A DNA stretch of 64,000 nt from Pseudemcibacter aquimaris. GTDB taxonomy: Bacteria > Pseudomonadota > Alphaproteobacteria > Sphingomonadales > Emcibacteraceae. The stretch covers positions 3,013,501 to 3,077,500 of the forward strand of contig NZ_CP079800.1 in NCBI RefSeq assembly GCF_028869115.1, given 5' to 3'. Shown piece by piece: positions 1-8,211 of this stretch. The position numbers were made by a program, and so were the translations under genes. Position 1 is the stretch's first letter. Each line of letters begins with the position of its first letter. The notes beneath the pieces are model-generated. The model did not search any database, was not told the DNA's origin, and worked only from the letters and a program-made list of their open reading frames with translations.

Positions 1-1
1 T

Positions 2-568
2 ATGGATAATACATTGCTGGTTGAAGGACGCGAATGCGGCAAATGCGAAGCATGCTGTGTCGAATTAACCATTCAAGATCCAGAGCTTTTAAAGCTGCCC
101 GGTGTAAAATGTCAGCATTTATCAAAAAAACACGGCTGCACCGTCTATGAAAATAGACCCAAAACATGCCGCGATTATTATTGCATGTGGCGTTTTATGC
201 CAAACCTTGACGAAAACTGGAGACCTGATCTTAAAGGCATTATGATTAGGAGAGCTTATAACGGCATTCCAAAAGGATACGAGGGAAAAATCGCCCTTAA
301 TTTCGAAGTGATCGGCAAAAAATCTGTCATTCATGATATGGACTTTATCGAAGTACTCGGCGGTTTTATTGTAAATGGATTTCCATGTTTTCTATCCATC
401 GGCAAACCACGTAGACAAACAAGCCTCGTGTTTTTAAATAATAAAATCCTGCATCTTATCCAAAATAGAAATCTTGATGGATTAAAGGCGACGTTAACTG
501 ATGCCTTAAAACACAGTGCCAAAAATGTTGGTAAAAAAATGTACATCGAGGATGGTGAAATCATATGA
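2..568 (+). CDS. YkgJ-family cysteine-cluster protein
   Basis: The N-terminus carries the CxxCxxCC cluster typical of the YkgJ/UPF0153 zinc- or iron-chelating family (CGKCEACC, residues 12-19). Further cysteines follow in CQHL, GCTVY and KTCRDYYC over the next 45 residues. The C-terminal half has no motif I recognise. The family binds a metal through these cysteines, and its biochemical role is mostly unknown. The ATG lies one base from the window edge, so an upstream extension cannot be excluded, although the cluster sits at the usual distance from the start. The stop overlaps the next gene's ATG (ATGA), so the two are probably co-translated. Family is clear; function is not. Confidence 0.8.
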   Translation: MDNTLLVEGRECGKCEACCVELTIQDPELLKLPGVKCQHLSKKHGCTVYENRPKTCRDYYCMWRFMPNLDENWRPDLKGIMIRRAYNGIPKGYEGKIALNFEVIGKKSVIHDMDFIEVLGGFIVNGFPCFLSIGKPRRQTSLVFLNNKILHLIQNRNLDGLKATLTDALKHSAKNVGKKMYIEDGEII

Positions 569-1395
569 TAAAAAAAACTCTGCTTTCACTTATGCTATTT
601 TCTTTGGCATCTTGCGCAGGTGAAAATGAAATTCATCCTGTAAACGAAGACGTCCTGTTTATTGTGCTCGGTAAAATGTCACTTTACAACCAAGATGCTG
701 ATGGGGGCCATGAATTACGCGATCATCATTTCGTTGCCGAAATAATGCCTAAAGAAAAAGGAAAAATATTGGGCGGTACATTAACCAGTGCTGATGATTC
801 ATCCTTTTCATTACCCTTTAACCCGGAAGGGCCACAATTCCTTGCCCATGGCGCCAGAACCATGACACCGGAAGAATTGCATGATGCCCACCCAGATGGC
901 ACCTATATTTTCAATTATCAAACGCCAAATGGTGAAATGACCGGACAACCACTGGCGATTACCCGCCGTGACACAACGGATATCATGCCGTTACCGGCAA
1001 CGATTTCACTGTCCCAAAATGGACTGGACATAGACGAAAATGATATTGACCCTGAACAGGATTTAATCGTTCATTGGACACCGATGAAAGGCAACATGAA
1101 AAACCCTAATAGCGAACTAGCCGATCTGACGTTCGTACTCGGGTTTGATTGTTTCGGAAACAACATTGCCCACAGTGGCAGACCATATAACGGCAAACCA
1201 TATCTGACTTATGAAACAACGGAATTTACTATTCCGGCAAGTAGCTTGTCGTCGGGTGTTAGTTATCAATTTATTGTCGAACAGGCGACCGCCGATGTAA
1301 TGCGTCATCAAGGTGTTCCTGGCATCGCAACATATGCCACATTGACTTTTTTAAATGGCAAAACATTAGGCGAAAACACCTGCCCTGCCAAATAA
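565..1395 (+). CDS. Uncharacterised lipoprotein
   Basis: The protein starts with a short charged stretch, a hydrophobic segment and a lipobox (SLASC, Cys at about residue 17), so it should be a lipid-anchored envelope protein. The mature part of about 260 residues is acidic and apparently beta-rich. The segment around residues 145-275 ends in a strand pattern reminiscent of a fibronectin-like or Ig-like fold, but this is only an impression. I recognise no enzymatic motif. The start overlaps the stop of the YkgJ-family gene by four bases, so the two form a two-gene unit. A metal-related role by association with YkgJ is speculation. Confidence 0.65.
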   Translation: MIKKTLLSLMLFSLASCAGENEIHPVNEDVLFIVLGKMSLYNQDADGGHELRDHHFVAEIMPKEKGKILGGTLTSADDSSFSLPFNPEGPQFLAHGARTMTPEELHDAHPDGTYIFNYQTPNGEMTGQPLAITRRDTTDIMPLPATISLSQNGLDIDENDIDPEQDLIVHWTPMKGNMKNPNSELADLTFVLGFDCFGNNIAHSGRPYNGKPYLTYETTEFTIPASSLSSGVSYQFIVEQATADVMRHQGVPGIATYATLTFLNGKTLGENTCPAK

Positions 1396-1475
1396 TCCTA
1401 TACATATTAAAGAAATTATCTTATAGCGGATTTTATTGATTAACCGCCAATAATACGACGATAAGGAAATGTGTG

Positions 1476-2366
1476 ATGACCAATAAGTTTGCACTTGCAC
1501 TACATGGGGGTGCCGGCCCAAGAGCCGGAAAAGATTATTCTGTAACCGAAGCCCATATGGAAGAACTCACCCGCGAAGGGGAAGCACTTCTTAAATCGGG
1601 CGAAACAGCACTTGATGTCGTTGAAATTATGGTGGCCAATCTGGAAAGCTCTGGCCTTTATGTTGCTGGTAAAGGGTCCGCCCCAAATGTCATGGGCAAA
1701 GTGGAACTAGACGCCGCCATTATGGAAGGACACACACAAGCGGCCGGTTCCGTATCTGCCATTCAGGATGTCATCAGCCCGATCGGCGTCGCCAAGGCCG
1801 TTTTGCAAAATTCACCTTGTGTGATGATCACTGCACAAGGCGCCAATCAATTTGCCGATGAACATGGATTTGAAAAAATAGGTGATCCTGAAAATTATTA
1901 TGTTCTGCCCATCGGCGTTAGTCAGGAAGATACGGAACAAACAGACATGATGCATGGCACGGTTGGTGCTGTAGCGCTTGATATTCATGGAAATCTCGCG
2001 GCTGCAACATCAACTGGCGGTGTATTTGGTAAACCGGCGGGACGTGTGGGCGATACACCAATTATTGGCGCAGGTACCTGGGCAGATCAGGATATCGCCA
2101 TTTCCTGTACTGGCACTGGTGAATATTTTGTGCGTGCTGGTGGTGCATTAACCGCGGCCAATGGTTATAAACTGGCTGGTGATACTCTAGATGAAGCACT
2201 TTGGCGCATGCTTGATGAAGTTGAGCGACTTGGTGGTAATGGCGGCCTTATCGCAGTAAGTAAATCAGGTGAAATCGCCATGGCCTTTAATTCGGACGGG
2301 ATGAAGCGCGCTGCTGTATCGAACAGCACTGCACTGGTTTCAACCACATTCGCGCCTTGTCGTTAA
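1476..2366 (+). CDS. Isoaspartyl peptidase / L-asparaginase (Ntn hydrolase, T2 family)
   Basis: This is a plant-type asparaginase of the N-terminal-nucleophile superfamily. It hydrolyses isoaspartyl dipeptides and asparagine. The N-terminal LALHGGAG motif (about residues 8-15) and the autocleavage site HGTVGAVALD are visible. Thr163, counted from the upstream GTG, becomes the nucleophile after self-processing into alpha and beta subunits. About 296 residues is normal for the family. I chose the ATG at 1476 over the GTG at 1473 because AAGGA at 1463-1467 is then at ideal spacing. There is no signal peptide, so it is cytoplasmic. The gene converges on the next one, the two stop codons sharing the bases at 2363-2366. 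Confidence 0.9.
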   Translation: MTNKFALALHGGAGPRAGKDYSVTEAHMEELTREGEALLKSGETALDVVEIMVANLESSGLYVAGKGSAPNVMGKVELDAAIMEGHTQAAGSVSAIQDVISPIGVAKAVLQNSPCVMITAQGANQFADEHGFEKIGDPENYYVLPIGVSQEDTEQTDMMHGTVGAVALDIHGNLAAATSTGGVFGKPAGRVGDTPIIGAGTWADQDIAISCTGTGEYFVRAGGALTAANGYKLAGDTLDEALWRMLDEVERLGGNGGLIAVSKSGEIAMAFNSDGMKRAAVSNSTALVSTTFAPCR

Positions 2367-3364
2367 TCACTTTCCGTCAGTGCAGGATACCCGAATAATG
2401 CGGGTGTCCCGCCCGTGTGAATGAACAAAATTTTATCGGATTTGGAAAATTTTCCGTCCCTAATTAATTTTATCAAGCCCGCTAGTGCCTTCCCCGTATA
2501 AACCGGGTCAACTAGCAATCCTTCTTTTTCTGCCGCCAGTTTTATTGCCTCTTTAACATAGTCATTCAACCTTCCGTATCCGGGGGCAAGCGTATCATCA
2601 AAAAGCTGTACGTCTGATAACGGAACAGATTTATCAACATTGATCATATCCATTACGATCTCTGTTTTTTTATGAACTCTTTCCTGCTGAGCATGTCTAT
2701 CACGCCTTACACATATGCCAATGACAGGTGTATTGTTACCAATCGCCCTTAATCCCGCCAACACACCAGAATGTGTTGTCGCGCTTCCTGATCCAGTGAC
2801 AATATAATCTGCATCAGGCATTTGATCATTAATTTCGGCGGCACAATCCACATATCCAAGCGAGCCAAGGGGCAGATGATGACCGGCAAGCGGAATAACA
2901 TAAGGTTTTTTTCCATGTGATTTTAATATCTCCGCCCGCTCATATAACGCATTGTCTGCGCCTTCTTCATCTTCACCGACTGGGTAATGATGAAATTTTG
3001 CCCCCATCAATTTCATCAGATAGGGATTGCCGGATTTATAATATTCCTGCGGTTGGTCCGGCACGCGTTCTTCGAGCTGCACTTCCACATCCATACCAAG
3101 TTTTCTAGCGGCTGCAACAGCGGTGCGCATATAATTGGATTGTACGGCCCCCGTGATCAAAATCACATCTGCGTTTTGTTTTTCGGCTTCGCCAAAATAA
3201 TATTCAAGTTGACGAACCTTATTACCGCCAAACGCGAGCCCCGTTTGATCATCACGTTTTATATAAATTTCCGGCCCACCCAGAAATTCACTTAACCGAT
3301 CAAGCTTTTCAATCGGTGTTGGTGTAAAGGCAAGTTTCGTTCTGGGATAATGACCTGTTAACAT
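2363..3364 (-). CDS. D-cysteine desulfhydrase / ACC deaminase-family PLP enzyme
   Basis: This fold-type II PLP enzyme resembles D-cysteine desulfhydrase (DcyD) and 1-aminocyclopropane-1-carboxylate deaminase. The N-terminal TPTPIEKLDRLSE, YIKRDDQTG and FGGNKVRQLEY segments are diagnostic, and the Lys in GGNK is the Schiff-base residue. A phosphate-binding region (GSGSATTHSGV) and the C-terminal HTGGTPALFGY are present. Expected products are pyruvate, ammonia and sulfide from D-cysteine, but the family also acts on other D-amino or cyclopropane substrates, so specificity is not settled. It is the last gene of an operon with a TSUP permease nine bases upstream and an exported esterase before that. 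Confidence 0.82.
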   Translation of the reverse strand: MLTGHYPRTKLAFTPTPIEKLDRLSEFLGGPEIYIKRDDQTGLAFGGNKVRQLEYYFGEAEKQNADVILITGAVQSNYMRTAVAAARKLGMDVEVQLEERVPDQPQEYYKSGNPYLMKLMGAKFHHYPVGEDEEGADNALYERAEILKSHGKKPYVIPLAGHHLPLGSLGYVDCAAEINDQMPDADYIVTGSGSATTHSGVLAGLRAIGNNTPVIGICVRRDRHAQQERVHKKTEIVMDMINVDKSVPLSDVQLFDDTLAPGYGRLNDYVKEAIKLAAEKEGLLVDPVYTGKALAGLIKLIRDGKFSKSDKILFIHTGGTPALFGYPALTESD

Positions 3365-3373
3365 GAGAACCCT

Positions 3374-4117
3374 TTATAAATTCATCAGCATAAAAACGCC
3401 TGTTAATATCAGGATCACCAAAATGATCCCCTTAAACAAGCGTTCATTAATTTTTTTAGAAAGCAAATGCCCCACATAGACACCCAAGAGTGCCGCCGGA
3501 AGTACAATGGCACTATTAATCCAGGTTTGTTTTTCAATTCCAACAAATACCATTTGCATGATGGTTGCGCCACTATAGGCAAAAACAAAAATCGCCATCA
3601 TAACGGCGCGAACCTCGTTTTTCCGAAGTGCCGTTCTTGATAAAAATAGCATCAATGTCGGCCCAGGCATGGCCATAGCAACGCCAAAAATACCGGAAAA
3701 TAAACCAACAAATGAAAGCAGCGGTTTCGGCAATTTGTTCACATCCAGCAGATCTTTGCCACGCTTTGATAAAAACATCTGCCACGCATTTGATATACTG
3801 ATCAAAATGACAAATGTTGCCACAACCGCTTTTATGGCCTTAAGATCCAGTTTCAAAAACATATAAACACCGATCGGAAACCCGATCAAGCAACCCAGAA
3901 ATATCCAGCGCATGAAATTTGTCGGTCGTTCATTTTTAAGCTTAATTACAAGCGGGATAGACATTGCAATTGATATGATAATCACCACTTGAACGGCAGC
4001 TGCGCTATTTAATATTAGCAGATAAACAGGCACCGCAATCAGCGCAAATCCAAAACCAGTTGCCGACTGCACTACAGACGCAATAAGTGTCACTAATATT
4101 AAAGCCAAAAGTTCCAT
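3374..4117 (-). CDS. TSUP (TauE/SafE) family membrane permease
   Basis: This 247-residue, very hydrophobic protein has about eight membrane segments and the N-terminal repeat signature of the TSUP family (VQSATGFGFALIAVP near residues 17-31, echoed around residues 138-152 as GLFSGIFGVAMAMPGP). Family members move sulfite, sulfoacetate, thiosulfate or other small organosulfur anions across the inner membrane. It lies three bases downstream of the esterase gene and nine bases upstream of the desulfhydrase gene. A role in moving a sulfur compound handled by that enzyme is a reasonable inference, but the substrate cannot be read from the sequence. Confidence 0.85.
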   Translation of the reverse strand: MELLALILVTLIASVVQSATGFGFALIAVPVYLLILNSAAAVQVVIIISIAMSIPLVIKLKNERPTNFMRWIFLGCLIGFPIGVYMFLKLDLKAIKAVVATFVILISISNAWQMFLSKRGKDLLDVNKLPKPLLSFVGLFSGIFGVAMAMPGPTLMLFLSRTALRKNEVRAVMMAIFVFAYSGATIMQMVFVGIEKQTWINSAIVLPAALLGVYVGHLLSKKINERLFKGIILVILILTGVFMLMNL

Positions 4118-4120
4118 TAT

Positions 4121-4912
4121 TTATTCAGCGTCAATTTTTGCCCAAATTTTCTTGATCCATGGAACGGCATGCCCAACTGGTTCCGGCAACAGATTTTCCT
4201 GATGATGGGTCAGGACAAAGAGTTCATGGAAGGTGACATCCTTGCCCTGCTCTTTCAGCATTTTTACATATTCCACTGTAGGTTCAATGTCGATTAAACC
4301 GTCCACATGGGAATGCATGATATAAAGCGGAATTTTCCAATCGGTATCCAGCAATTTGACACCATCACGATATGTATTCATATCCGCAGGCATTCCGGCA
4401 ATCGGGAATGCACCGGCAAATCGGTCCTGATATTTGGATGCCCAGTGCCATGTACCAAATGCACCCATGCTGTAACCTGTTACAATCGTTTTACGTTCAT
4501 CAATGTTATAGGTTTTATTAACCGCCGCCCATAATGCATTTAGTGCTTTTTCATTTTCAGGTGTTTGCCAATTACCACTGACAGAATCAGCCGCGAGGAA
4601 AATAGCATTTAATGGCTCAAACGCCTGTTTATAGATTTTATTAAAAAAACCTTCTGTCCAATATGGTTCAGGACGGTTATCACCGCGCATTCCGTTAAAG
4701 CCGTAATGAAGCCCAAGGATCATTGGTGTTGGTGTGCTACTATCGTAATTTTCCGGAATACTAATCACATAACGCTGTAATGTACCATCAGGGTGGGTCA
4801 CTTCCATCCTATGAAAACCGGGTTCCATTCTTTTAATATTAAGATCCTGCGCCAGAACCGAAGTCGTCAATACCAGAAATGAGCAGATAAAATGAATGAG
4901 TATTTTTTTCAT
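4121..4912 (-). CDS. Exported alpha/beta hydrolase (esterase / dienelactone-hydrolase-like)
   Basis: A cleavable signal peptide (MKKILIHFICSFLVL..., cleavage near VLAQ at residues 19-22) precedes an alpha/beta-hydrolase domain. The nucleophile elbow is G146-Y-S148-M-G150. D204 (HSHVDG) and a histidine among H236, H237 and H248 would complete the triad. The layout resembles PHB-depolymerase-like and phospholipase/carboxylesterase proteins, which cleave ester bonds in the periplasm. It is the first gene of a three-gene operon with the TSUP permease and the PLP lyase. The natural substrate is unknown. Confidence 0.8.
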   Translation of the reverse strand: MKKILIHFICSFLVLTTSVLAQDLNIKRMEPGFHRMEVTHPDGTLQRYVISIPENYDSSTPTPMILGLHYGFNGMRGDNRPEPYWTEGFFNKIYKQAFEPLNAIFLAADSVSGNWQTPENEKALNALWAAVNKTYNIDERKTIVTGYSMGAFGTWHWASKYQDRFAGAFPIAGMPADMNTYRDGVKLLDTDWKIPLYIMHSHVDGLIDIEPTVEYVKMLKEQGKDVTFHELFVLTHHQENLLPEPVGHAVPWIKKIWAKIDAE

Positions 4913-4962
4913 TGGAACCCTCCTTTATTTTAGGGATGACAATGACATATTGATTTAAAAAC

Positions 4963-4997
4963 TGCAAGCAAGGGCTTGCATTCAGGGATATGCCCTT
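4963..4997 (+). promoter_or_regulatory. Leader hairpins upstream of the LysE exporter gene
   Basis: TGCAAGC-AAGG-GCTTGCA (4963-4980) is a perfect 7-bp inverted repeat. It is followed by AGGG-ATATG-CCCT (4984-4996) and a T-rich stretch. AGGGC at 4971-4975 can also pair with GCCCT at about 4992-4996, giving alternative structures. The element lies between divergent genes and within 60 bases of the exporter start. It could be an operator or a leader structure; I cannot assign a known riboswitch. Confidence 0.35.
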
Positions 4998-5023
4998 TAT
5001 GGTATCTTTTTAAAGGAATAAAC

Positions 5024-5653
5024 ATGTTACCAATTGAATTATTAACAGCATTTTTTGTGACGGCCATCTTGCTTGGTATTACGCCGGGGCCGGACAATAT
5101 TTTTGTGCTGACACAATCCGCCGTTGCTGGAAGACGTGCTGGTGTTGCTGTTACACTTGGTCTATTAACTGGTATTTTCTGTCATACGGTTGCTGTTGCC
5201 CTTGGTATCGCCGTTATTTTTCAAACCTCGCCTGTTGCATTCACCGCTCTTAAGATTTTCGGGGTTGGGTATTTACTCTATCTTGCGTGGGGGGCTTTTA
5301 ACGCGGGGGATGCCAAAATAAACGGCAAAAGCATTCAAGATATCAGTTTCTTTAAATTATACCGTCGCGGTATCATCATGAATATCAGCAATCCAAAAAT
5401 TGCTGTATTCTTTCTGGCATTTCTGCCGCAATTCGCCGATCCAGCGCTTGGAAATATTCCCGGGCAGATTTTATTGCTTGGTACTATATTTAATATCGCC
5501 ACTTTGATCGTCTTTATGACCATTTGTTATTTGGCGGGCTCCATTGGTGATTTCTTAAAATCATCGGATAAGGCACAAACCATCTTAAACAGAATTGCTG
5601 GCACAGTTTTCGTGGGGCTTGCTTTAAAACTGGCCGTAACCAGTAACGAATAA
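5024..5653 (+). CDS. LysE-family amino-acid exporter (RhtB-like)
   Basis: The protein has the LysE/RhtB layout of about six membrane segments. The N-terminal signature GITPGPDNIFVLTQS (about residues 18-32) and the mid-protein NPKIAVFFLAFLPQF motif are both present. These proteins export amino acids such as lysine, threonine, homoserine lactone or branched-chain residues. I moved the start to the ATG at 5024 because AAAGGA lies just upstream and the longer N-terminus lacks the family's conserved opening; the result, 209 residues, is the normal length. It is a single gene, divergent from the esterase operon. The substrate cannot be told from the sequence. Confidence 0.88.
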   Translation: MLPIELLTAFFVTAILLGITPGPDNIFVLTQSAVAGRRAGVAVTLGLLTGIFCHTVAVALGIAVIFQTSPVAFTALKIFGVGYLLYLAWGAFNAGDAKINGKSIQDISFFKLYRRGIIMNISNPKIAVFFLAFLPQFADPALGNIPGQILLLGTIFNIATLIVFMTICYLAGSIGDFLKSSDKAQTILNRIAGTVFVGLALKLAVTSNE

Positions 5654-5683
5654 TTCAGCAAAAATTCATAAATCGGTCAAAAT

Positions 5684-5697
5684 TTAACCTAGATCAA
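5684..5697 (+). promoter_or_regulatory. FNR/FixK-type operator
   Basis: TTAACCTAGATCAA matches the alphaproteobacterial FNR/FixK consensus TTGATCTAGATCAA at 12 of 14 positions. Its centre is 5690.5. A -10-like CATATT at 5720-5725 would place the transcription start near 5732, putting the box at about -41.5, the class II activator position. The downstream gene is a universal stress protein, a common FNR/FixK target. Confidence 0.6.
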
Positions 5698-5764
5698 ATA
5701 ATTTTCCTCACCCTTAGGTCATATTGCCCTCACGCGACACGAACACTCAGGAAAGGAAAATGTC

Positions 5765-6577
5765 ATGTCTGATTTAAATCTTAAAAATATTGTTGTTTCA
5801 ATCGATCCGCTTGAAAAAACACAATATTCACTAAACCGTGCAATGAAAATGAACGACGTTCTTGAAGGCGGTGTTAACATCCATTTGTTTATTTCACTTG
5901 AAATGGACAAGCTGCATAAAATGCATGACCGTTATGATTTTTCATGTGATGGCGACTGGTTCAATGAAATGACCAAGCCAATGGCCGATGCAGGCGTTAA
6001 ATTTACATCCGAAGTTATCTGGACAGATGCATGGCATAGATCAATCAATGCTGCCTGTGAAAAATATGATGCCGATCTTGTGATCGTTTCTGATTATGCG
6101 ACAGAAGACGGGCGTACTGACCTAACACCATCAAAATGGGCGCTTCTACGTTCATCAAAATGCCCGGTCATGATTGTGCATCCAAATACAAATATGGAAA
6201 GAAACAACATTCTTGCAGCAGTTAACATGCAAACTGATAACCCGCGTTATGCTGAACTCAATGATAAAATTCTATCATATAGCGCATTACTTGCTGATAA
6301 ATATTCCGCAGAAAAGCATCTGGTAAATGGTTATGAAGACGGCATGGAATACCCTGACCGCGCCAAGCTGATCAAAGAAACTGATACAAAACAAGAAAAC
6401 ATCCACGTCAAACAAGGTGGCCCACGTGCGATTATTTCTGAAACTGCAAAAGAAATTGACGCGGATATCGTAGTGATCGGTACTCTTGCCCGCCGCGGTG
6501 TTATGGCCGCAATGAAAGGCAATAAATCAGAACGCATCATCCGTGAGTTAAGCTGTGATGTGATGGTTCTGAACTAA
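5765..6577 (+). CDS. Tandem-domain universal stress protein
   Basis: Two UspA domains lie in tandem (about residues 8-140 and 147-270). The second keeps the nucleotide-binding stretch (VVIGTLARRG, then GNKS at 252-255) and ends with the typical SCDVMVLN strand. The first domain lacks a clear glycine-rich ATP motif, which is common in UspE-like proteins. Such cytoplasmic proteins support survival in starvation, oxidative stress or oxygen limitation. A purine-rich Shine-Dalgarno region (AGGAAAGGAAAA) precedes the ATG. An FNR/FixK-type box upstream suggests induction at low oxygen. It is monocistronic, with an intrinsic terminator directly downstream. Confidence 0.9.
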   Translation: MSDLNLKNIVVSIDPLEKTQYSLNRAMKMNDVLEGGVNIHLFISLEMDKLHKMHDRYDFSCDGDWFNEMTKPMADAGVKFTSEVIWTDAWHRSINAACEKYDADLVIVSDYATEDGRTDLTPSKWALLRSSKCPVMIVHPNTNMERNNILAAVNMQTDNPRYAELNDKILSYSALLADKYSAEKHLVNGYEDGMEYPDRAKLIKETDTKQENIHVKQGGPRAIISETAKEIDADIVVIGTLARRGVMAAMKGNKSERIIRELSCDVMVLN

Positions 6578-6608
6578 TCACACCGGTTTTATTTTTAACG
6601 CAATGAAG

Positions 6609-6635
6609 ATCCCGGCGATTGCCGGGATTTTTTTT
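6609..6635 (+). terminator. Intrinsic terminator after the universal stress protein gene
   Basis: ATCCCGGC-GATT-GCCGGGAT forms an 8-bp GC-rich hairpin with a four-base loop, followed by a run of T. It lies 30 bases after the stop codon. Confidence 0.92.
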
Positions 6636-6681
6636 GGAATTTCGTCATTAAGATAATTTTAATCCATTATGTGTACTTTAA

Positions 6682-6702
6682 AGATATAAAAAAAATATAT
6701 CT
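6682..6702 (+). repeat. Inverted repeat before the leader ORF
   Basis: AGATATA and TATATCT are perfect 7-base arms around seven adenines. The element ends two bases before the GAAGG Shine-Dalgarno of the small ORF at 6716. It could be an operator or an RNA hairpin controlling ribosome access. Confidence 0.4.
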
Positions 6703-6715
6703 ATGAAGGTTTGTT

Positions 6716-6781
6716 ATGGAAAAGAAATCAACATTAGAAGTTATTGTCTCATTCATCTATCCCTTTTTCTCAATGGCTTAG
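6716..6781 (+). CDS. Putative 21-residue leader peptide or small membrane protein
   Basis: This short ORF begins ATG GAA AAG AAA and encodes a charged N-terminus (MEKKSTLE) followed by a hydrophobic stretch rich in I, V, F and Y, ending in FSMA. A good Shine-Dalgarno (GAAGG, 6704-6709) sits six bases before the ATG. It ends 70 bases before the YjiH-type permease start and is in a different frame, so it is not an N-terminal extension of that gene. It may be a regulatory leader peptide, a small membrane protein, or chance. No run of a single amino acid suggests classical attenuation. Confidence 0.35.
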   Translation: MEKKSTLEVIVSFIYPFFSMA

Positions 6782-6851
6782 GGCATAGCTAAAAAAGTTT
6801 TACAGCGTTATATTTCGTGTTAGCATGCTCTGAAAAAGGGAAGCTATTCAC

Positions 6852-8204
6852 TTGCGCATCAGTTCAATTTTAAAATTTATCATTCCATCGACGGTCGGCA
6901 TTTTACTGTTCCTAACGCCCGTTGAATATAATGGCAACACGACAATTTTGCTCGCGGTGCTCACGACCCTTTTTAGAACACCGTTTGAAGGATATATTCT
7001 GGAAATCATCGTTTCTGTGGTGATCATTTCTGCCGTGAGCAGCGGTTGGTATCAACTTTTTAAACCCACATGGGCAACCACCAATAAATCAATAAGACTT
7101 ATATGCAATACATCCTTCCCGTGGTTTTTAATGCGGCTTTTGGGGGCGATATTTGCCATCATGGTTTATTTCCAAATTGGCCCGGAACTGGTCTGGGGTA
7201 AGGATAACGGATTTACGGTCTTCACTGAAATCGGCGCGACCATCTTTTTCATTATCACTGTCGCCTGTTTCTTAATGCCGTTCCTCACCGAATTTGGATT
7301 TATGGAATTTATAGGTACAATAGTCAGTATATTATTTAGATTTCTTTTCAAGTTACCTGGCAGATCTGCAATTGATGCCCTCGCATCATTTTTGACATCA
7401 TCTAATGTCGGGCTATTGATCACTATCGGCCAATATGAGAAAGGATATTATTCCACGAGGCAAGCAGCATCAGTGGCTGTTAATTTTTCGGTGGTTTCCG
7501 TATCATTCTGTTTTTTGATTGCCTCTGTTGCTGGGATAGAACGTATTTTCATCAGCTGGTATATCGCAATAGGCATAGCCTGTATGATATGTGCGATCAT
7601 TCTAGTTCGCATCCCCCCATTATCAAAATTAAACAATAATTATATAAATAAACAAAAAAAAGAAGAAATTCAGTATGATTTTTCTGATGGTTTTCTTCGG
7701 GGAATTTTAAAACTCTTTAAACAAGCTATAAAACTTGCGTCCATTCGAGCGGAAAATGCACCACCAACATCAAAAATTATCTTAACGAGCTGGCACAGTG
7801 CCATTTCCGTTATTTTCGGCGTTATTGCCCCGTCCATGGCTATTGGAACCATGACGATTATCTTGCTGAATAATACCCCTGTTTTTAATATTTTAAGCTA
7901 TCCCATCTTGATGCTGCTTGATCTGTTTAATTTTCCAGATGCCGCACGTGCCGCGCCCGGCATGATCATTGGTTTCCTTGATCAATTTATGCCCGCCATT
8001 GTCGCGTCCGACATTGAAAATGAAATGGTCAAATTTGTACTTGCAGGGCTTGCTGTCACGCAGCTTATTTATATGTCCGAAGTGGGCTTGATCATCTTGC
8101 GGTCTTCACTGCCGTTAAAACTGCATCACCTGTTTTTTATTTTTATACTGCGTTCAATAATTTCATTTCCTGTGCTATTCATTGCAGGGTTAATTATTTT
8201 GTGA
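6852..8204 (+). CDS. YjiH-type nucleoside-recognition (Gate) membrane transporter
   Basis: This 450-residue multi-spanning protein has the hallmarks of the larger YjiH family: FIIPSTVGILLFLTP at the N-terminus, ARLLGAIFA-like and FQIGPELVW segments, EFGFMEFIGT, FKLPGRSAIDALASF and GYYSTRQAA. Gate-domain proteins are thought to be transporters of nucleosides or amino-acid-like solutes. The start is a TTG at 6852 preceded by AAGGGAAG (about 6836-6843); the family's conserved N-terminal motif begins right there, so a later start would truncate it. The gene is seven bases upstream of a 2OG-Fe(II) oxygenase gene, so the two are almost certainly co-transcribed. Confidence 0.8.
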   Translation: MRISSILKFIIPSTVGILLFLTPVEYNGNTTILLAVLTTLFRTPFEGYILEIIVSVVIISAVSSGWYQLFKPTWATTNKSIRLICNTSFPWFLMRLLGAIFAIMVYFQIGPELVWGKDNGFTVFTEIGATIFFIITVACFLMPFLTEFGFMEFIGTIVSILFRFLFKLPGRSAIDALASFLTSSNVGLLITIGQYEKGYYSTRQAASVAVNFSVVSVSFCFLIASVAGIERIFISWYIAIGIACMICAIILVRIPPLSKLNNNYINKQKKEEIQYDFSDGFLRGILKLFKQAIKLASIRAENAPPTSKIILTSWHSAISVIFGVIAPSMAIGTMTIILLNNTPVFNILSYPILMLLDLFNFPDAARAAPGMIIGFLDQFMPAIVASDIENEMVKFVLAGLAVTQLIYMSEVGLIILRSSLPLKLHHLFFIFILRSIISFPVLFIAGLIIL

Positions 8205-8211
8205 GGCAGTA

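Noticed and set aside
6716-6851. Frameshifted N-terminus of the permease gene
   Set aside because: The 21-codon ORF has its own Shine-Dalgarno and ends in another frame, and the permease already begins with the family's normal N-terminal motif at 6852.
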